Assembly: GCA_905182985.1 (NCBI GenBank)
Contig: CAJJDN010000006.1
Coordinates: forward strand, 586,946-650,945
Length of the DNA stretch: 64,000 bases
Reading direction: 5' to 3'
Origin: Paramecium sonneborni
Taxonomy: Eukaryota > Ciliophora > Oligohymenophorea > Peniculida > Parameciidae
In this document: positions 15,791 to 27,588 of the stretch, one piece after another
Position numbering within the stretch: position 1 is the stretch's first letter
Layout of the letters: every line of letters begins with the position of its first letter
Program-made: the position numbers and the translations under genes
The notes under the pieces: generated by a model
The model's input: the letters and a program-made list of their open reading frames with translations, nothing else
What the model was told of the DNA's origin: nothing
The model's database searches: none

Positions 15791-18010
15791 ATGAAACAAG
15801 AAGCTTTAAACAATTAAACAAATTAGATAATGGGAAATTCATAATCAACTTAAATCCTTGATGAATTAGAAAAATATAATTGTTATTGGAAATAAGAAAT
15901 AATTCTGAGTGACTGTGAAGAATAATTTGTTTAAATTGCATCTGATGATGAAAGAGATTGTGCTGCAATGATAAACTTTGGAAAAGCACTTAATATTTAA
16001 CAAACAGATATTTCATAAATAACAGAGATCTTAAATTATTTAGATACTCCTTAATTAAAGATGACATCTTTATAGAGTGCTATAAATGTTTTGAATTATT
16101 TTCTGCCAAGTAGTTTTGTATCTACTTTAACAGAGATGATAAATAATTATCTTTTAATGGTTTTATAAGAAGATCTTAAATAATAGTAATAATAAACTTA
16201 ATAACTGTACCATAAGAAGAAATATAAAGAAGCTGAAATTTAATTTTATTTGGGATTGCAAATATTATTTGGAGTATATAGATTTCCATAATTGGATGAT
16301 TATTGGAATGCAGAATCTTGGCTGAAAGGAGGAGTTGAAGTAACAATGCCAATAGGTAGATTCAAATTTGTAGATCTTCATATATTTTCATATATTGATG
16401 AATTACAAAGAGCTAAATTATAATTGGAAGTTAGAAAGTTTTCAAAGAAATTAAAAGCTCTATATAATCCTGATTAAGAATTAATTGTTGTAGAATAAAA
16501 TTAGAAAGCATATAAAGCATATTACATTTTTGATTATGATAGTTCTTAAATAATAGATTTGTTAGTCGTTTGTAACAATGTGAAAATTGAAGATAGAATT
16601 AATAGAGTAATGAGAATGCTTTACAAATATTCAAATTAAAATCATGTTACTTATATAATGTTTGAAATGAGTTTAGAAAGAGTAATCTAATTAGTAGATT
16701 AATCTATATATCCAGTTATTCGTTACTAAAACTTAAATCATAATTTAATTTAAATGTTGTAAGATGGTGATTATGAATTAGATTAATTATTCTTAATTAA
16801 ATAAGGAACTTAAGTTGATGTATTTCCATAAAGACGTTTGATATCTAATAGACATTATATGACATCTTATGAAAAAATAAAAGAATAATTACAAGAACAC
16901 ATTGTAAATCTTTAATAATATAGGAGTAATTTTTATTAATCTTCATAATTAAGTAATACTGAAGGTTTTCATTAATTAAGAGTTGAATTTGAAGAATATT
17001 TCGAAATTATGATTCATAATACTTTCTTATTAATTCAATAGACATCTCCATCTTAATATAGACATGATTTAGCTAAAGTCTTATTAAATGAGAAAGGTTA
17101 ATAAATTGAAAGAGATCGTAATGAAGCTAAAAGAAAATTAAATGTCACATATAAAGAATCATCTTCAAATACAGATCATTTATCTTTTGGATTATAAAAA
17201 TAATATGGTGATTAATTTCATACACCAATCCCATAAAAATAAGAAGATACCTTTAAATATTGTTTAGTATGCATGAAATTTGATGGCTTAACTAAACCAT
17301 ATTATAGATGTTAATTATGTGAAAAACTATTAAATGTTAGTAAGATATTTTTATGTCCTTTCCCTTGTTTTGAATTATTTCATAGAAATCCAAGTGATTT
17401 TGTTGATTGTGATATGAAAATACTTGAACCACTTGGAGATGGATTCTATTTTAAAAACGAATCTACTATGTAACTTGTTAATAATGGTTAAGAAGAAGAT
17501 GCCAGTGGTAAAAAAAGAAAATATAATAAACCTCCACCTAGAACTTATTGGTCCTTTAATAAAGAAATTTATAAATAAGCTAATATCAATGATGATCAAA
17601 ACTTAAATGACATTCTTAATACTTTTAAAAAACCTTAAGCTCCTGCTCCTTCTCCTAATTTATTATAACCTATTGTTCCTTAAGAATAATAACATCAATT
17701 ATAATAAACTTTACCCTTAGGACATAAAAAAGATATGAAAGATATTGATCATTTCTTAAATCAAGAAAAAGAATAAAAAGATAAATTAATCAAAGAAATG
17801 TAAGAAAGAGATAAACTATTATAAGAACAATACTTTTAATAATAATATGAAAAATAAATATAAAAAGAATAGGAAAGTAAAAAAAGCAAAAAGGCTTAAA
17901 AAGAAAATGAAAAGAAAAAATAATTAGAAGAACAACTTAAAAATGTAAGTCCTCTTGAAAAATTCATGGAATAAATAAATAAAAGAGCAAAAGTTGAAGA
18001 TGTTGAATGA
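15791..18010 (+). CDS. PiggyMac-like domesticated piggyBac transposase, catalytically dead
   Basis: Intronless 739-residue ORF. The core resembles the DDE_Tnp_1_7 domain of piggyBac transposases: YLGLQILFGVYRFP then DDYW near residue 155, and PIGRFKFVDLHIF near 195. The first catalytic Asp position (piggyBac IDEQ-like) reads IVVEQ near residue 233. The second (TDNFY-like) reads YIMFEMSLERV. The third (GVDxxDQ-like) reads NTEGFHQL. So all three acidic metal ligands appear lost. A cysteine-rich domain follows (about residues 490-531: C-x2-C, C-x2-C, C-x3-C, then H), as in piggyBac. The C-terminus (650-739) is a Lys/Glu/Gln coiled coil. Paramecium is known to use one active PiggyMac and several inactive PiggyMac-like partners to excise germline DNA during macronuclear development; this gene is best read as such a partner. 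Which paralog cannot be told. Confidence 0.83.
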
Positions 18011-18100
18011 TCAAAATAAATTTATTTCCAATTATTTTATATAAACAATTAAACTTAGTATTATTTATTAAATACTTCCTTAATCTTGCATATAATATAA

Positions 18101-18421
18101 TCATCTATTGTAGAATAGACCTCCATAATTTCTTGAATACCCATTAGTAGTGCTTTTACTATGATAATCATTCAAAACATAATTGCTTTTTTTAAATCCT
18201 TATTATACAGCTACTGTTGGATCATATTATTTCAATAAGCCTAAATCCTTTAATTTATAGACATTTTATTCTAGTAATTTGTTATTAATGATTAGATTTG
18301 CATCTTCTAAGATTGAATCCAAAATGTCTCCTTACTTTCTATTTAAATAGCTTCTACTTGATTAATTCTCAACAATTAAGGTCTCTTTTAACTTCTTGAT
18401 TGCAGGATTTGAATTGGCCAT
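18101..18421 (-). CDS. Small unknown protein (106 aa)
   Basis: Single-exon frame from ATG (18419-18421) to TGA (18101-18103). It begins MANSNPAIKKLK and ends in a Tyr/Asn-rich tail with SRNYGGLFYNR. The composition is ordinary for this genome, with mixed charge and several glutamines encoded by TAA/TAG. There is no signal peptide, membrane segment or known motif. It lies between the stop of the K+ channel gene (about 80 bp upstream on the same strand) and the convergent PiggyMac-like gene (90 bp). The lack of TGA over 106 codons and the good placement of the ATG support a real gene; the function is unknown. Confidence 0.6.
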
Positions 18422-18499
18422 AGAACAAGATCTACGATTATTTAGTTATAAATAAGGCAGTTTCTCTTTCGAAGATTGCATTAAATTAATTATTCAAAA

Positions 18500-21139
18500 T
18501 CATTTTGCTTAAACAGGTTTAAAATAAAATGCAGTTGCTTTCTTTTTTTTTTTATGATTATCGGTCTATTTTTATGGACTTACAAGCTAATTGTCTCTTA
18601 AAATTTCCTATCTATATTTTCTATTATTATAATAAATATTATTACTTAATAAATTCATATGGAAATGTTAGAAAGAGACTTAATTACTTCCACTATTCAA
18701 AGAATTTCTAATTTATTTTTGTACTCTTAAAAAGCCAAGAAGAATTAAATTAAGGATAATAATTCTTGTAATTCTTAATACAATCTAATTCTAAATTAAC
18801 TCTTGGATTCAATCTCAATTTTAGATGTTCTAACAAAATTTTATCACTTTCTCTAATTTAATCATCATCTAAATCTCTTAGATTATGTAATTCTAAAGTT
18901 TATATTGGTTAATTTGGAGGATGTAATTTTTATTTTATTTATTTAATATTAAAGGCTTATCTATTTGAAAATTATTTTCTTGTAACACTTACCATTTATT
19001 AAAAGTAATTAGAATGGGAAGCTTTCTATGACTCTTTTAATTCGAATTCGGAAGAATCAGATGATTCTATAGTTGGAATAGTAAGCTATAACTTTTCTAA
19101 ATTATCATTTTATTTAAGTTCTTTAAAAATGGCCCTTCTTTTTTTATCGAATTTTCTTTTATAAAATTTTCTATTTTAGTAGAAAGGATATTAATGTTTT
19201 TTAATAACTGAACCTTTATCAGGATTGAAAGTAAGTAAAGGACATTATTAAACAGTATGTTAAAGACTTTTACATGAGTAACAATCCATAGCAAAGTATG
19301 ATTTTTCAAAAATGAGTTACTCTTTCAATTAGCAATATTATTCATGATCTTCTGGAAATTTTAATAAAACTTTCATAAAATCTTTTTTTGTAATGAATAC
19401 TAATTTACTAAAAGCCACAGATGTATATTTTAATGATGGTATATCATCTAGCATAAACTCTCTTAATCCAAAGTTATCTCCAACTTAGAGTGTAGCTAAT
19501 CTTAATCTATTATTTCTAAAATATGTTCCTATAGATCCCCTCTCTATAAAAAATAAACAAGGCTAATCAAAATGAACAGGTTTACAAGGTGTAAGAGTTA
19601 TTGATTGAACATTCTTTAAGCATTCAGCTTTAAATTCATGAGAAAAATAATCATTAAATAATTTACAACCTTTTACTATAATTGAATTAGCTTCAAATAT
19701 CAGGTTTTCTTGAAGATCTTGTGATAATTAACCAATTGTATCTTTGACTTCTAAATTTTCCTCTAATTTTTGTTCCTTCCAATAAAAAGTTAAATATTCT
19801 CTAATTTCATATTTTAATTGATTAGATATATTAATACTCTTCATATAAGTATTAATAGCTCTCATTTTTCGAATGTGATCCTCACTCTTTTCATTCAATT
19901 TTGAATAAACATTCCAAATAGCTGAAACTGTATAAGATAATTATAAAGTTGAACAAACCATAAATCCTATTGTAACTAATCTTTCATAAATATCTATTAA
20001 AGATTTATTAATTAATTACTTTTAGGAATTACATCACCATATCCTACAGTGAACATTGTAACTGAAGAAAAATAAAATGCTGTAATGTATTAATCGGTAT
20101 AAGGTGCATTTTATAATCCATTTGATTTTATCCATGAATCTTCAGCAATTTCTTAGATTCCAACAAAATACCAAATGCAACTGAACAAATGTTCCAATAA
20201 GAATAGAAACATAACCAGTTTAATCTATTATATAAATTATATAACTTTACTAAATCTATTAATAATGAAGTAGTTTCTGAGTAATCTTGACTATTTTATA
20301 ATCTTTGAAATACTCTTATTATATTTTATAATTAAATAATAATTCCTAAAATACTGATTACACTTCTTAAATAATTATATTCTCTAAGTGATTAATGTTT
20401 ATAATCAATATAATTATTCTATTCACTAAGTTCCTAAGCTAAAACCACAAGTAATGTCACTACACAAAATAAATCATAAATAAAACCATTCCTTAAGTAA
20501 TTCCACACTACCTTTTAATGATTTGTTTATAAATATCCTTTTTCATAAAATGACGTGATAAAGTTTAGTATAATATCAAATATTAATAAAGCTGTTGATA
20601 CTTATAATGTCCATAAAAGTTAAGTGTATAATAATTTATTATTGAATGCTGTCTCATAAGGAATTACAAATAAAAGATAGAATCTTATAAATGCTAAAAA
20701 TATATCCCATATTAATTTCAAATCGTTGTTTGGATTTATTATTGGAATGAATTTTATTGATTTAGCTATTTTCTATGCAAATTTTGATTTCTTTAATTCT
20801 CTCCACTTTCTGGTCAATTTTCTTTTTAATCTGGCAAATCTAGATTTGTTTACTTTTCCCCAAACTTATCCAGTTTTCTATGACACTTTTCAAAATAATC
20901 ATTATTTTTCTTACTAATAATATTCTTTTCGAGAAACATCCTTTATGATGTGATAATGAATAGGTGCAAGTTATTGATATCGTTTTTTGTTTTGAATTGC
21001 TTTGTTTTTCATTCGAATTCCGTAAAATTTGGCTCTCATTGTTTAAAAAGCACTGCTCATTAAATAAAGATCTAATACTTTCCAATAGTATTGTTTTATT
21101 TAGTAAACAAAAGTTTGTCTTCAATCTTATACGCCTCAC
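18500..21139 (-). CDS. Cyclic-nucleotide-gated-type potassium channel
   Basis: Six-TM voltage/cyclic-nucleotide family channel. It starts at ATG 21137-21139 with a charged N-terminus. After two introns (29 nt with GTAAGAAAAATAATG..., then 23 nt) it continues NPNNDLKLIWDIFLAF into S1. The pore segment FSSVTMFTVGYGDVIP (near 20030-20070) holds the K+ selectivity signature GYGD. A cyclic-nucleotide-binding region follows (about 19250-19750), then the segment CYSCKSLQHTVQQCPLL (about 19230-19290), which I recall as typical of ciliate CNG/EAG-like K+ channels. The tail is charged and ends in FYFKPVQAK; a 25-nt intron sits just before it, and the stop TGA is at 18500-18502. Such channels set membrane potential in ciliary and plasma membranes. 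Other introns in the middle were not all resolved. Confidence 0.85.
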
Positions 21140-21202
21140 TTTAATCTAGCATGTTTGTAAACACTTAATAAAATATTATAAAAATTGAAAAATGTATTTA
21201 AT

Positions 21203-24121
21203 TCATTGTAATAGCCAATCAACTCTTAATGGAGATTTCAAACATTTTTAAGTACCCTTTAATGTATACAATTCAGATCTTCCATTTCTATCTTTCATAT
21301 AAAATTCCACTATATAATTTTCATCTGCTCTAATTGATAATATATCTAGATATAATTATGATTTTGGGATATTTCTCTAATGTCCACAAAGTTCCAAGGG
21401 TTCTCCCTTAAAATAACATTTACTATAAACAGTTATACAAGCTATTTAAATTCTAATTAATACCTCTATATTCATATTTATTATCATATTTATAAGCACT
21501 CCTATAAAAATCTCTTTGACGTGGCTCGGTTCTTTTAATTGATGAAGAACCATAATAATTATCAGCTTCACAACTACCAGGATTGTAATTTGTAGAATGT
21601 GGATCACAAGGATCAGAATAAATACTATATTTATATTATATTTGTACTATAATTTACTAATAATTTCCCTTAAGAACTTTCCTAATTCTTCATCATTTGG
21701 ATTTTTAGGTATTATAACACTTTATCCGGTCAATTATGGTCCTCTTCTATTATTATACTACTCATTCTAATCATAATCATCTCTTCTTCTATAATAATCT
21801 TATTTATAAAATCTATCTCCTCTGTCGTAGTATTCATCTCTTTTTGAATCTCCTTTTTCTCTTTGATGAAATGTTTTTTTATAATAGACCTCCTAATCAA
21901 CTGATAATGTTTCTTTTTCATCATCCCTTATCATTTCTTCTAATTTTTCTTTTTATTATTTCTTTCTCCTTAGATATATAGAATCCTTTTTTTCCATTTT
22001 TTGTTCTTCTTAATTTATAATTTAGGATTCTTAATCTATTTCTCCAGAATCCTATTTTATTTTATTCTCATCAAATTCTTTTTTACTTTAATAAATTTAT
22101 TTGATCTCTTAAAATTTATTTAATTGTTAGTTTTATTATTATTATTATTGTAGTTATTGTTATTGCGATTATTATTATTATTACAATTATTATTATTATT
22201 ATTATCCTAATTATTATTATTATTATTATTATCCTAATTATTATTATTATTTTTATTTATAATTAAAATTATCAAAGTAATCCATTTATGGCTCCTAAGT
22301 TATTTCATTTTGGCTTTCTATCGAATCTTAATTTTCTTAAACTTATATCTAATTATCATCAGATATTAAAGAGGCTTCAAAAACATATTCTTATTTATTA
22401 GAATTATTAGATTAATTAATTGAATTATCTTATTCCTCCTCGTCTGTAGAATATTCTAAATCAAATTAGTCAAGTTAATCTTAATCTACTGTTTATATTA
22501 ACTCAGTGGGCTATTTTAACATTTTATGTATTTCTTTGTATAAAATAGGTTACACATCATAGTATTTTTGTAAGGCTTCACAATGATCCTAAACTAAATG
22601 TAGAATTTAATTTTTACTCTATTAAATTATAAATATTCTTTGAATATGATCAATCAATTCTCTAAATATTTATAAACATTAAATATCACTTAGTTCATTT
22701 TAAGATGTAAATACTAAAACATAAGTATTTCCAGTAATATTTTAAACAGAATGAGAATCTATAATATTTAAATAAATCTTACAAACATTATCTTTAATAC
22801 TATAAAATGCTTCTAAATTTTCATTCTATTCATTAATGATTAAAGAATTGATACTTTAATTTTTATAAGTAATTCTAAGAAATGATCCTATATATCCACC
22901 ATGATTCATTTCTCTATTGTTAATTTCAGAAATTAATAAAATAGTGAAATCATTTTAAACTTCAGAAGCATTATCAAACATTTTTACAAAGGGAGTATCC
23001 TAAAATTCCCCATTAGATTAAAATTTAATATTTTATTCAGAATGCAATTCAAATTAAGATTGTTCAAAAAAGTTTAATGAAACATCAGAACATTATTTAA
23101 TAGGATTTTCACAAACATTATTTCTTTAATGTATAATTGATACACAATCTTAAAATACATGCTCAATTAAATCAATAGTAGGAAATTTATTAAACTATGA
23201 AGTAACAAAGGAAAAAGCAAAGACTTTAGAATCCGTCATTCCAATAGTAATATAAGCCAAATTTTCATCCTCTTTATAATTAATAACAATTCCTTCATCA
23301 CTTTCAAAAATTAGTATATGAATAAATCCTCTATTTTCTTGCTAAAGACTAACAATTAAACCACTTAGAGGTTACTCTATAGTTTATTAATGTGTTTCCA
23401 TATTTTTTATTGGTATTCTTAATTCTAATACTTTATTATTCAAATTTTATGCAACAAAAACTTAAAGTCCTGGATAATTTTTTGTAAAATATTAATTTTC
23501 TAATGAACCATTGATAATTTCATTTCCTAAATGATAATGTATTGGAGGATGATAAAGATCAGGTGTACGAAAAGTTAAACGTTCAAAATTATAATCTAAA
23601 TTACACTTAATTTGTTCTAATGAATTTGAGGCAACTTTCTATTAACAATATTCTTGTCCTTCAGATTAATTGATTAAATGTATAAATCGTTTAAAAATCA
23701 ACATTACATCACCTTAACCTCCCCAAGATATTATATATATTAATCCCATATTCTAAAATTTATCTATAGCATCCGTTTTACCAAAAGAAAAGTCTCTCAC
23801 CAAATTTTCTTTAGATATAATCAAGTGTCCTCCATCTTCCTCTTTATTTACAAAATATCCATTATAACCATTATAATTGTTAACAGATGCTGTGGTTCTA
23901 TTTTTCTTGACTTTGAACTCTGAAATTTATAACCATTATATTTCACTAGCATTACCTACAAAAATGTATGCATCTGAAAATCCAACCAAAAAATATGAAT
24001 TATTGTTCAAGCTTTATGAACTCTTATAACTTTATTAGATGTCTAATGCAAAATGAGGTGATGAACTTGTTAAGATGTATGGCATGATACTCATCAATTA
24101 AATAAACTTATTACTTCTCAT
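21203..24121 (-). CDS. Large Asn-rich protein with C-terminal crystallin-like domain
   Basis: Predicted about 946 residues, ATG at 24119-24121, TGA at 21203-21205, with three introns of 35, 23 and 22 nt. The N-terminal 600 residues form a globular region with beta-rich stretches such as SYFLVGFSDAYIFVG, not assignable to a family. Then an acidic segment leads into an Asn tract encoded by an ATT-type microsatellite (22130-22260). After the 35-nt intron comes a charged Arg/Tyr/Asp region, then SDPCDPHSTNYNPGSC, and a C-terminal domain with CITVYSKCYFKGEPLELC. That domain resembles the secreted protein at 57734-58396 and recalls beta/gamma-crystallin Greek keys. No clear signal peptide is seen at the chosen start. 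It could be two genes fused by my intron choice; the frame logic favours one. Confidence 0.55.
22130..22262. repeat. ATT trinucleotide microsatellite in coding sequence
   Basis: A run of ATT/TTA units interrupted by single variants spans this stretch. Read on the minus strand it encodes a long Asn tract with a few Gln, Asp, Cys and Arg residues inside the gene at 21203-24121. A second, shorter GTT/ATT tract at about 42415-42460 encodes the Asn-rich start of the FHA protein. Confidence 0.9.
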
Positions 24122-24563
24122 TCTGTTAATCGACTAAAAAAAATGTTTATTCTTCATAAAAAAGGCGTAATCCACATAAAAAGTTCTATACATTTAACGA
24201 GTAAATAGCTTAGATTAAAAAAATTATAAACATTATTATAATATAAAAAATTATAATAAAACTCATAGATAATACACTTTATTAAGTTTTCTTGTGCTTA
24301 TTAAATCACAATATATATCTATTTTTAAACTATAATTTTTCATTAAAACTTTTATTAAATCATTAATTGTCAGTAATTTTTAATAATTCATCATCAACAA
24401 TTTAAATTTAAATTAAGTTCTTTACCATGAAAAATAAAGTTTTTGCTGATTCTTAAGATCGAATTGAGTCATCGTAATATTATATCTAATTAATTATGAA
24501 TGTTTAAATATTTACTGAATCAAACAAGAAAAATAACATAAATATAGTAAAATCAAGTATTTC
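24122..24563. other. Intergenic, nothing recognised
   Basis: About 440 bp of A+T-rich DNA between two minus-strand genes. No convincing coding frame, repeat or RNA gene was seen; it presumably holds the promoter of the large gene to its left and the 3' end of the small gene to its right. Confidence 0.5.
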
Positions 24564-24818
24564 TCATTTCAAATGACATGCCAATCTCTTACTATTCTTT
24601 TGAATAAATCTATTTTACTAAATTCCAAAATCAGTATTATTATTTTCTTCCTTATATGACTGGTTAGTATAATAATTATTTTCCTTAGCTTTTGGATCGG
24701 TACAAAACTTGATGTTTTGAGCTCTTAGATAATCAACTATGGTTTTTATTTAAGGATTTGGTTTGTGATAGAGATCTAATTCTAATGAATCAAGACTTGA
24801 ATTTAATTCTTCTGACAT
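24564..24818 (-). CDS. Small unknown protein (84 aa)
   Basis: Single-exon frame, ATG at 24816-24818 and TGA at 24564-24566. It starts MSEELNSSLDSLELDLYHK, continues with a Pro-containing helix-like segment and a Tyr/Asn-rich part, and ends near RLACHLK. It is hydrophilic, with no signal peptide or membrane segment. Its ATG lies only 30 bp from the divergent gene starting at 24849, so the two would share a very short promoter. No family is recognised; a real gene is likely but not certain. Confidence 0.5.
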
Positions 24819-24848
24819 ATACTAATTTATTTATATATGAATTAATTG

Positions 24849-26428
24849 ATGAATTGTAAATTAAATACTTTAGGATATGTCAGAAATTATCACTCTAATT
24901 TTGGTTCATCTAATAAAATCAATCATACACTATATCATAAATATGCATCTTCTCAAAATTATTACTTCACTAAAGAAATTAATGATATTTTAGGCAAAAA
25001 TAGAACATCAGCAACAATTAAGTTTTATGTAATCAATTCATGATAATTCAGGATGATATGCAATATTTAGAAAATGAGGAGTGCATGTCCAGAGTTTATT
25101 ATTTTGATGATTACTAATCTAAAATTTAATTGCTGATTGAGTTCTATAAATATCATCATGATTTGCCTAGATTTACTGTAGATGAAGATATTATATAAAT
25201 TTTGAATTTGTATTATGATAAAAAGAGAAAATTGGAATACTATAAAATATAGAGATAAATAGAATAAGAAAACTTAAAGAATCCAGATCAACCATAAAAA
25301 GGAATTGTTGGAGATAAACCTTTTGAATCTTAAAGTACTCCACAATCAGAAATTAGTGGCAATTCAACCATTAACAATAATGTAGATAATATACTCTCAG
25401 ATACCATTTTATAGTAGAAAAACTAAAATTAAATTGCAGAACAAGATATAAGTTAAATTATTAAATTGTAGGATGACTAAAAGAGTGAAATTTAATAAAT
25501 GCTTGAAGTTTTTAATTAAACCAAATACAATAATACTTAAAAACATTCCTTTATAAAAAATAGCAGTCCCTCTTTTAAATAAAATCTTAGATTAAATGAA
25601 TAAATACTTATTCAATCTAAATAATAGACTAAATAAAAACATGATTTTAAAATCCCTTTGTCTACAAGATAACCTTCATCTTCTTTAAGTAGAAATTTGA
25701 AAACATTTTCACATGAATAAAATTTTGATTCTAATTTTAATCATCTATTTAATAAGTGTGCTTAAAGGAAAAACACTAATTTAGAAAGTAAAATTGACAT
25801 TAGAAAAGAATTTAAAAAATCTATTCCAGATATTCAATCTTTAGGATTAAGAATCTTTACATGTTTAAATTAAATGGAAAAATATAAACAAAATACTAAA
25901 AATATTTAATCATTGGATAACAAAGAATTACAAAAAATTTTAATTTCTGTTAATTAGCCTACATTATCAACTAAAAATAAAACTTATAAAAGTTCTTCGA
26001 CTCAATCAATTAAAATATCTAAATAATTTAATCCATACGATGATTAAGCTTTTAATCCAAGTCCCATTAATATAGTATAAACACCTAGAAAAAATTTAAA
26101 TGGTTGTAAATTTAAAAAGTCATTACACCTAGAATAAAAATAAAAAGTCAATTCATAAGGTTTATAAAAGCTAATGGTTTATAAAAAAGATAATATAATA
26201 AAGAATCAAAGAAATTAAGGATTTGTTCCTAATCTAAATCTTAATAAAATCAATAATTAAATTACAAACTCTACTTGTAATACACTAAGGAACAATACAT
26301 TCACTCTAAATATTGTAAACTAACTCACTCCAAAATCTTTAACTTTTAGATCGAAAATTAATAACATCATAAATTAGTAAATAAAGACCCTATAAAAGAA
26401 TAAGATAAAGTATTCAATCAAACAATGA
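24849..26428 (+). CDS. Unknown protein with LLIEFYKYHHDLPR motif
   Basis: Starts ATG 24849 and ends TGA 26426-26428, with one 23-nt intron (25029-25051) that removes an in-frame TGA. About 518 residues. After a Tyr/Asn-rich N-terminus, residues about 80-125 hold LLIEFYKYHHDLPRF and YYDKKRKLEYYKI. I recall similar wording in other ciliate proteins, but do not know its function. The rest is a disordered Ser/Asn/Gln/Lys-rich tail with many SP/TP sites, suggesting phosphorylation. It has no membrane segment. The frame is unbroken for about 460 codons in exon 2, which strongly supports coding. Confidence 0.7.
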
Positions 26429-26551
26429 TTATTTACGATCTGTTATATAAAAAGTAAATTTTGAAAATTATTTTTTTATCTTTTAAATAAATAAATTATA
26501 AATTTTATAATTTATAATTTCCATTTCAGATATTCAAAAACGATACAGGAT

Positions 26552-27415
26552 ATGTTTATAGAATATCTAAAATATTTTAAAAACTTTATCTTTATTCAAT
26601 TTATCAAAAAGTTATGGGAAAAAGAAAATTAAAGTGCAATTAAAAACTAGTATGATGAATAAATAATAGTAAAAATGATAAAGTCGCTCAATAAAATAGA
26701 CCATTGGTACACCATAAAAAGATTAAAATAAGTTACAACTTAGACTTATGAGAATTTAATTTTATTGTAAAGTGAAATGAATCGATATAATATGCTAAGT
26801 TTTTTCATTTCAGATAATAAAAAATGAAATCACAAGGAAATTTAAATTAAAGATGATTTTATTTATCTATAAATGAATAGTTTGATTAATAACTTTAGTA
26901 TCAAAAGTTAAATATTCATTTGAATACCTAGAAAATTTGTATATAATAAAAACTCTAGGATATATTAAAAAGCTTAAAATCATTTTAAATTTTATCCAAA
27001 TAGAAATTTATCTCTTAATTAATCTAGATATTTAGATGGTTATTCGAAATTAATTTAATCTTTTAAAGTTTTTCAAATAAATAATATTCAACTGAAGAGT
27101 GAGATTGAACTTAAAGAATTAATATAAGTTAATTATTTAAATCTTATTAATGAATTTTCATTATTTGAGGACAAAAAAAGGCTGTTTTTGAATTAAGATT
27201 TTTTAATTTTATCCAAATAATAATAATATGTCCTTTCAAAGTAAGACTATTTAGAGCAATAAAATGAGCAATTTAATAATCTGATATTAAATTTTTACAA
27301 TAAAATTCCTTTCATTATAAATAATAAAAAAGATACTGATAAATATAAAATGCATTAAATTTATCTATTTTATTAGTTTTTAGCTTAATCTTTAGGTATT
27401 TTATAAATTTCTTGA
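26552..27415 (+). pseudogene. Unknown frame broken by two in-frame TGA codons
   Basis: ATG 26552 opens a frame that reads on in the same phase to TGA 27413-27415, but is interrupted by TGA at 26825-26827 and 26921-26923. The flanking text is protein-like: LNKIDHWYTIKRLKQ before, and SLNQSRYLDGYSKLIQSF after. A GT...AG segment of 25 nt (starting GTTAAATATTC) covers the second TGA but would break the frame. So either it is a pseudogene, or the exon structure is unusual. It has no recognised domain. It lies between two plus-strand genes with ordinary spacing. Confidence 0.4.
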
Positions 27416-27588
27416 GCAATTTTAAAAAAAAGTAAATTTTTACCATATATGAGAATAATATTCTCATATAATTTATTATGGATTTAATCTTTATATATTT
27501 ATTACGTATTTATCAAGTCAGTGAATTAATTACCTTATTTCATTTATAATTTTTTATCATTGCAAAATATATATTGTAAGATATAACA

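Noticed and set aside
20726..20917. Plus-strand open frame opposite the K+ channel
   Set aside because: Shadow; the minus strand carries the S1 region and adjoining exons.
22130..22262. ATT repeat as telomere or mobile-element end
   Set aside because: It is in frame as an Asn tract, and ciliate telomeres are G/T or C/A repeats.
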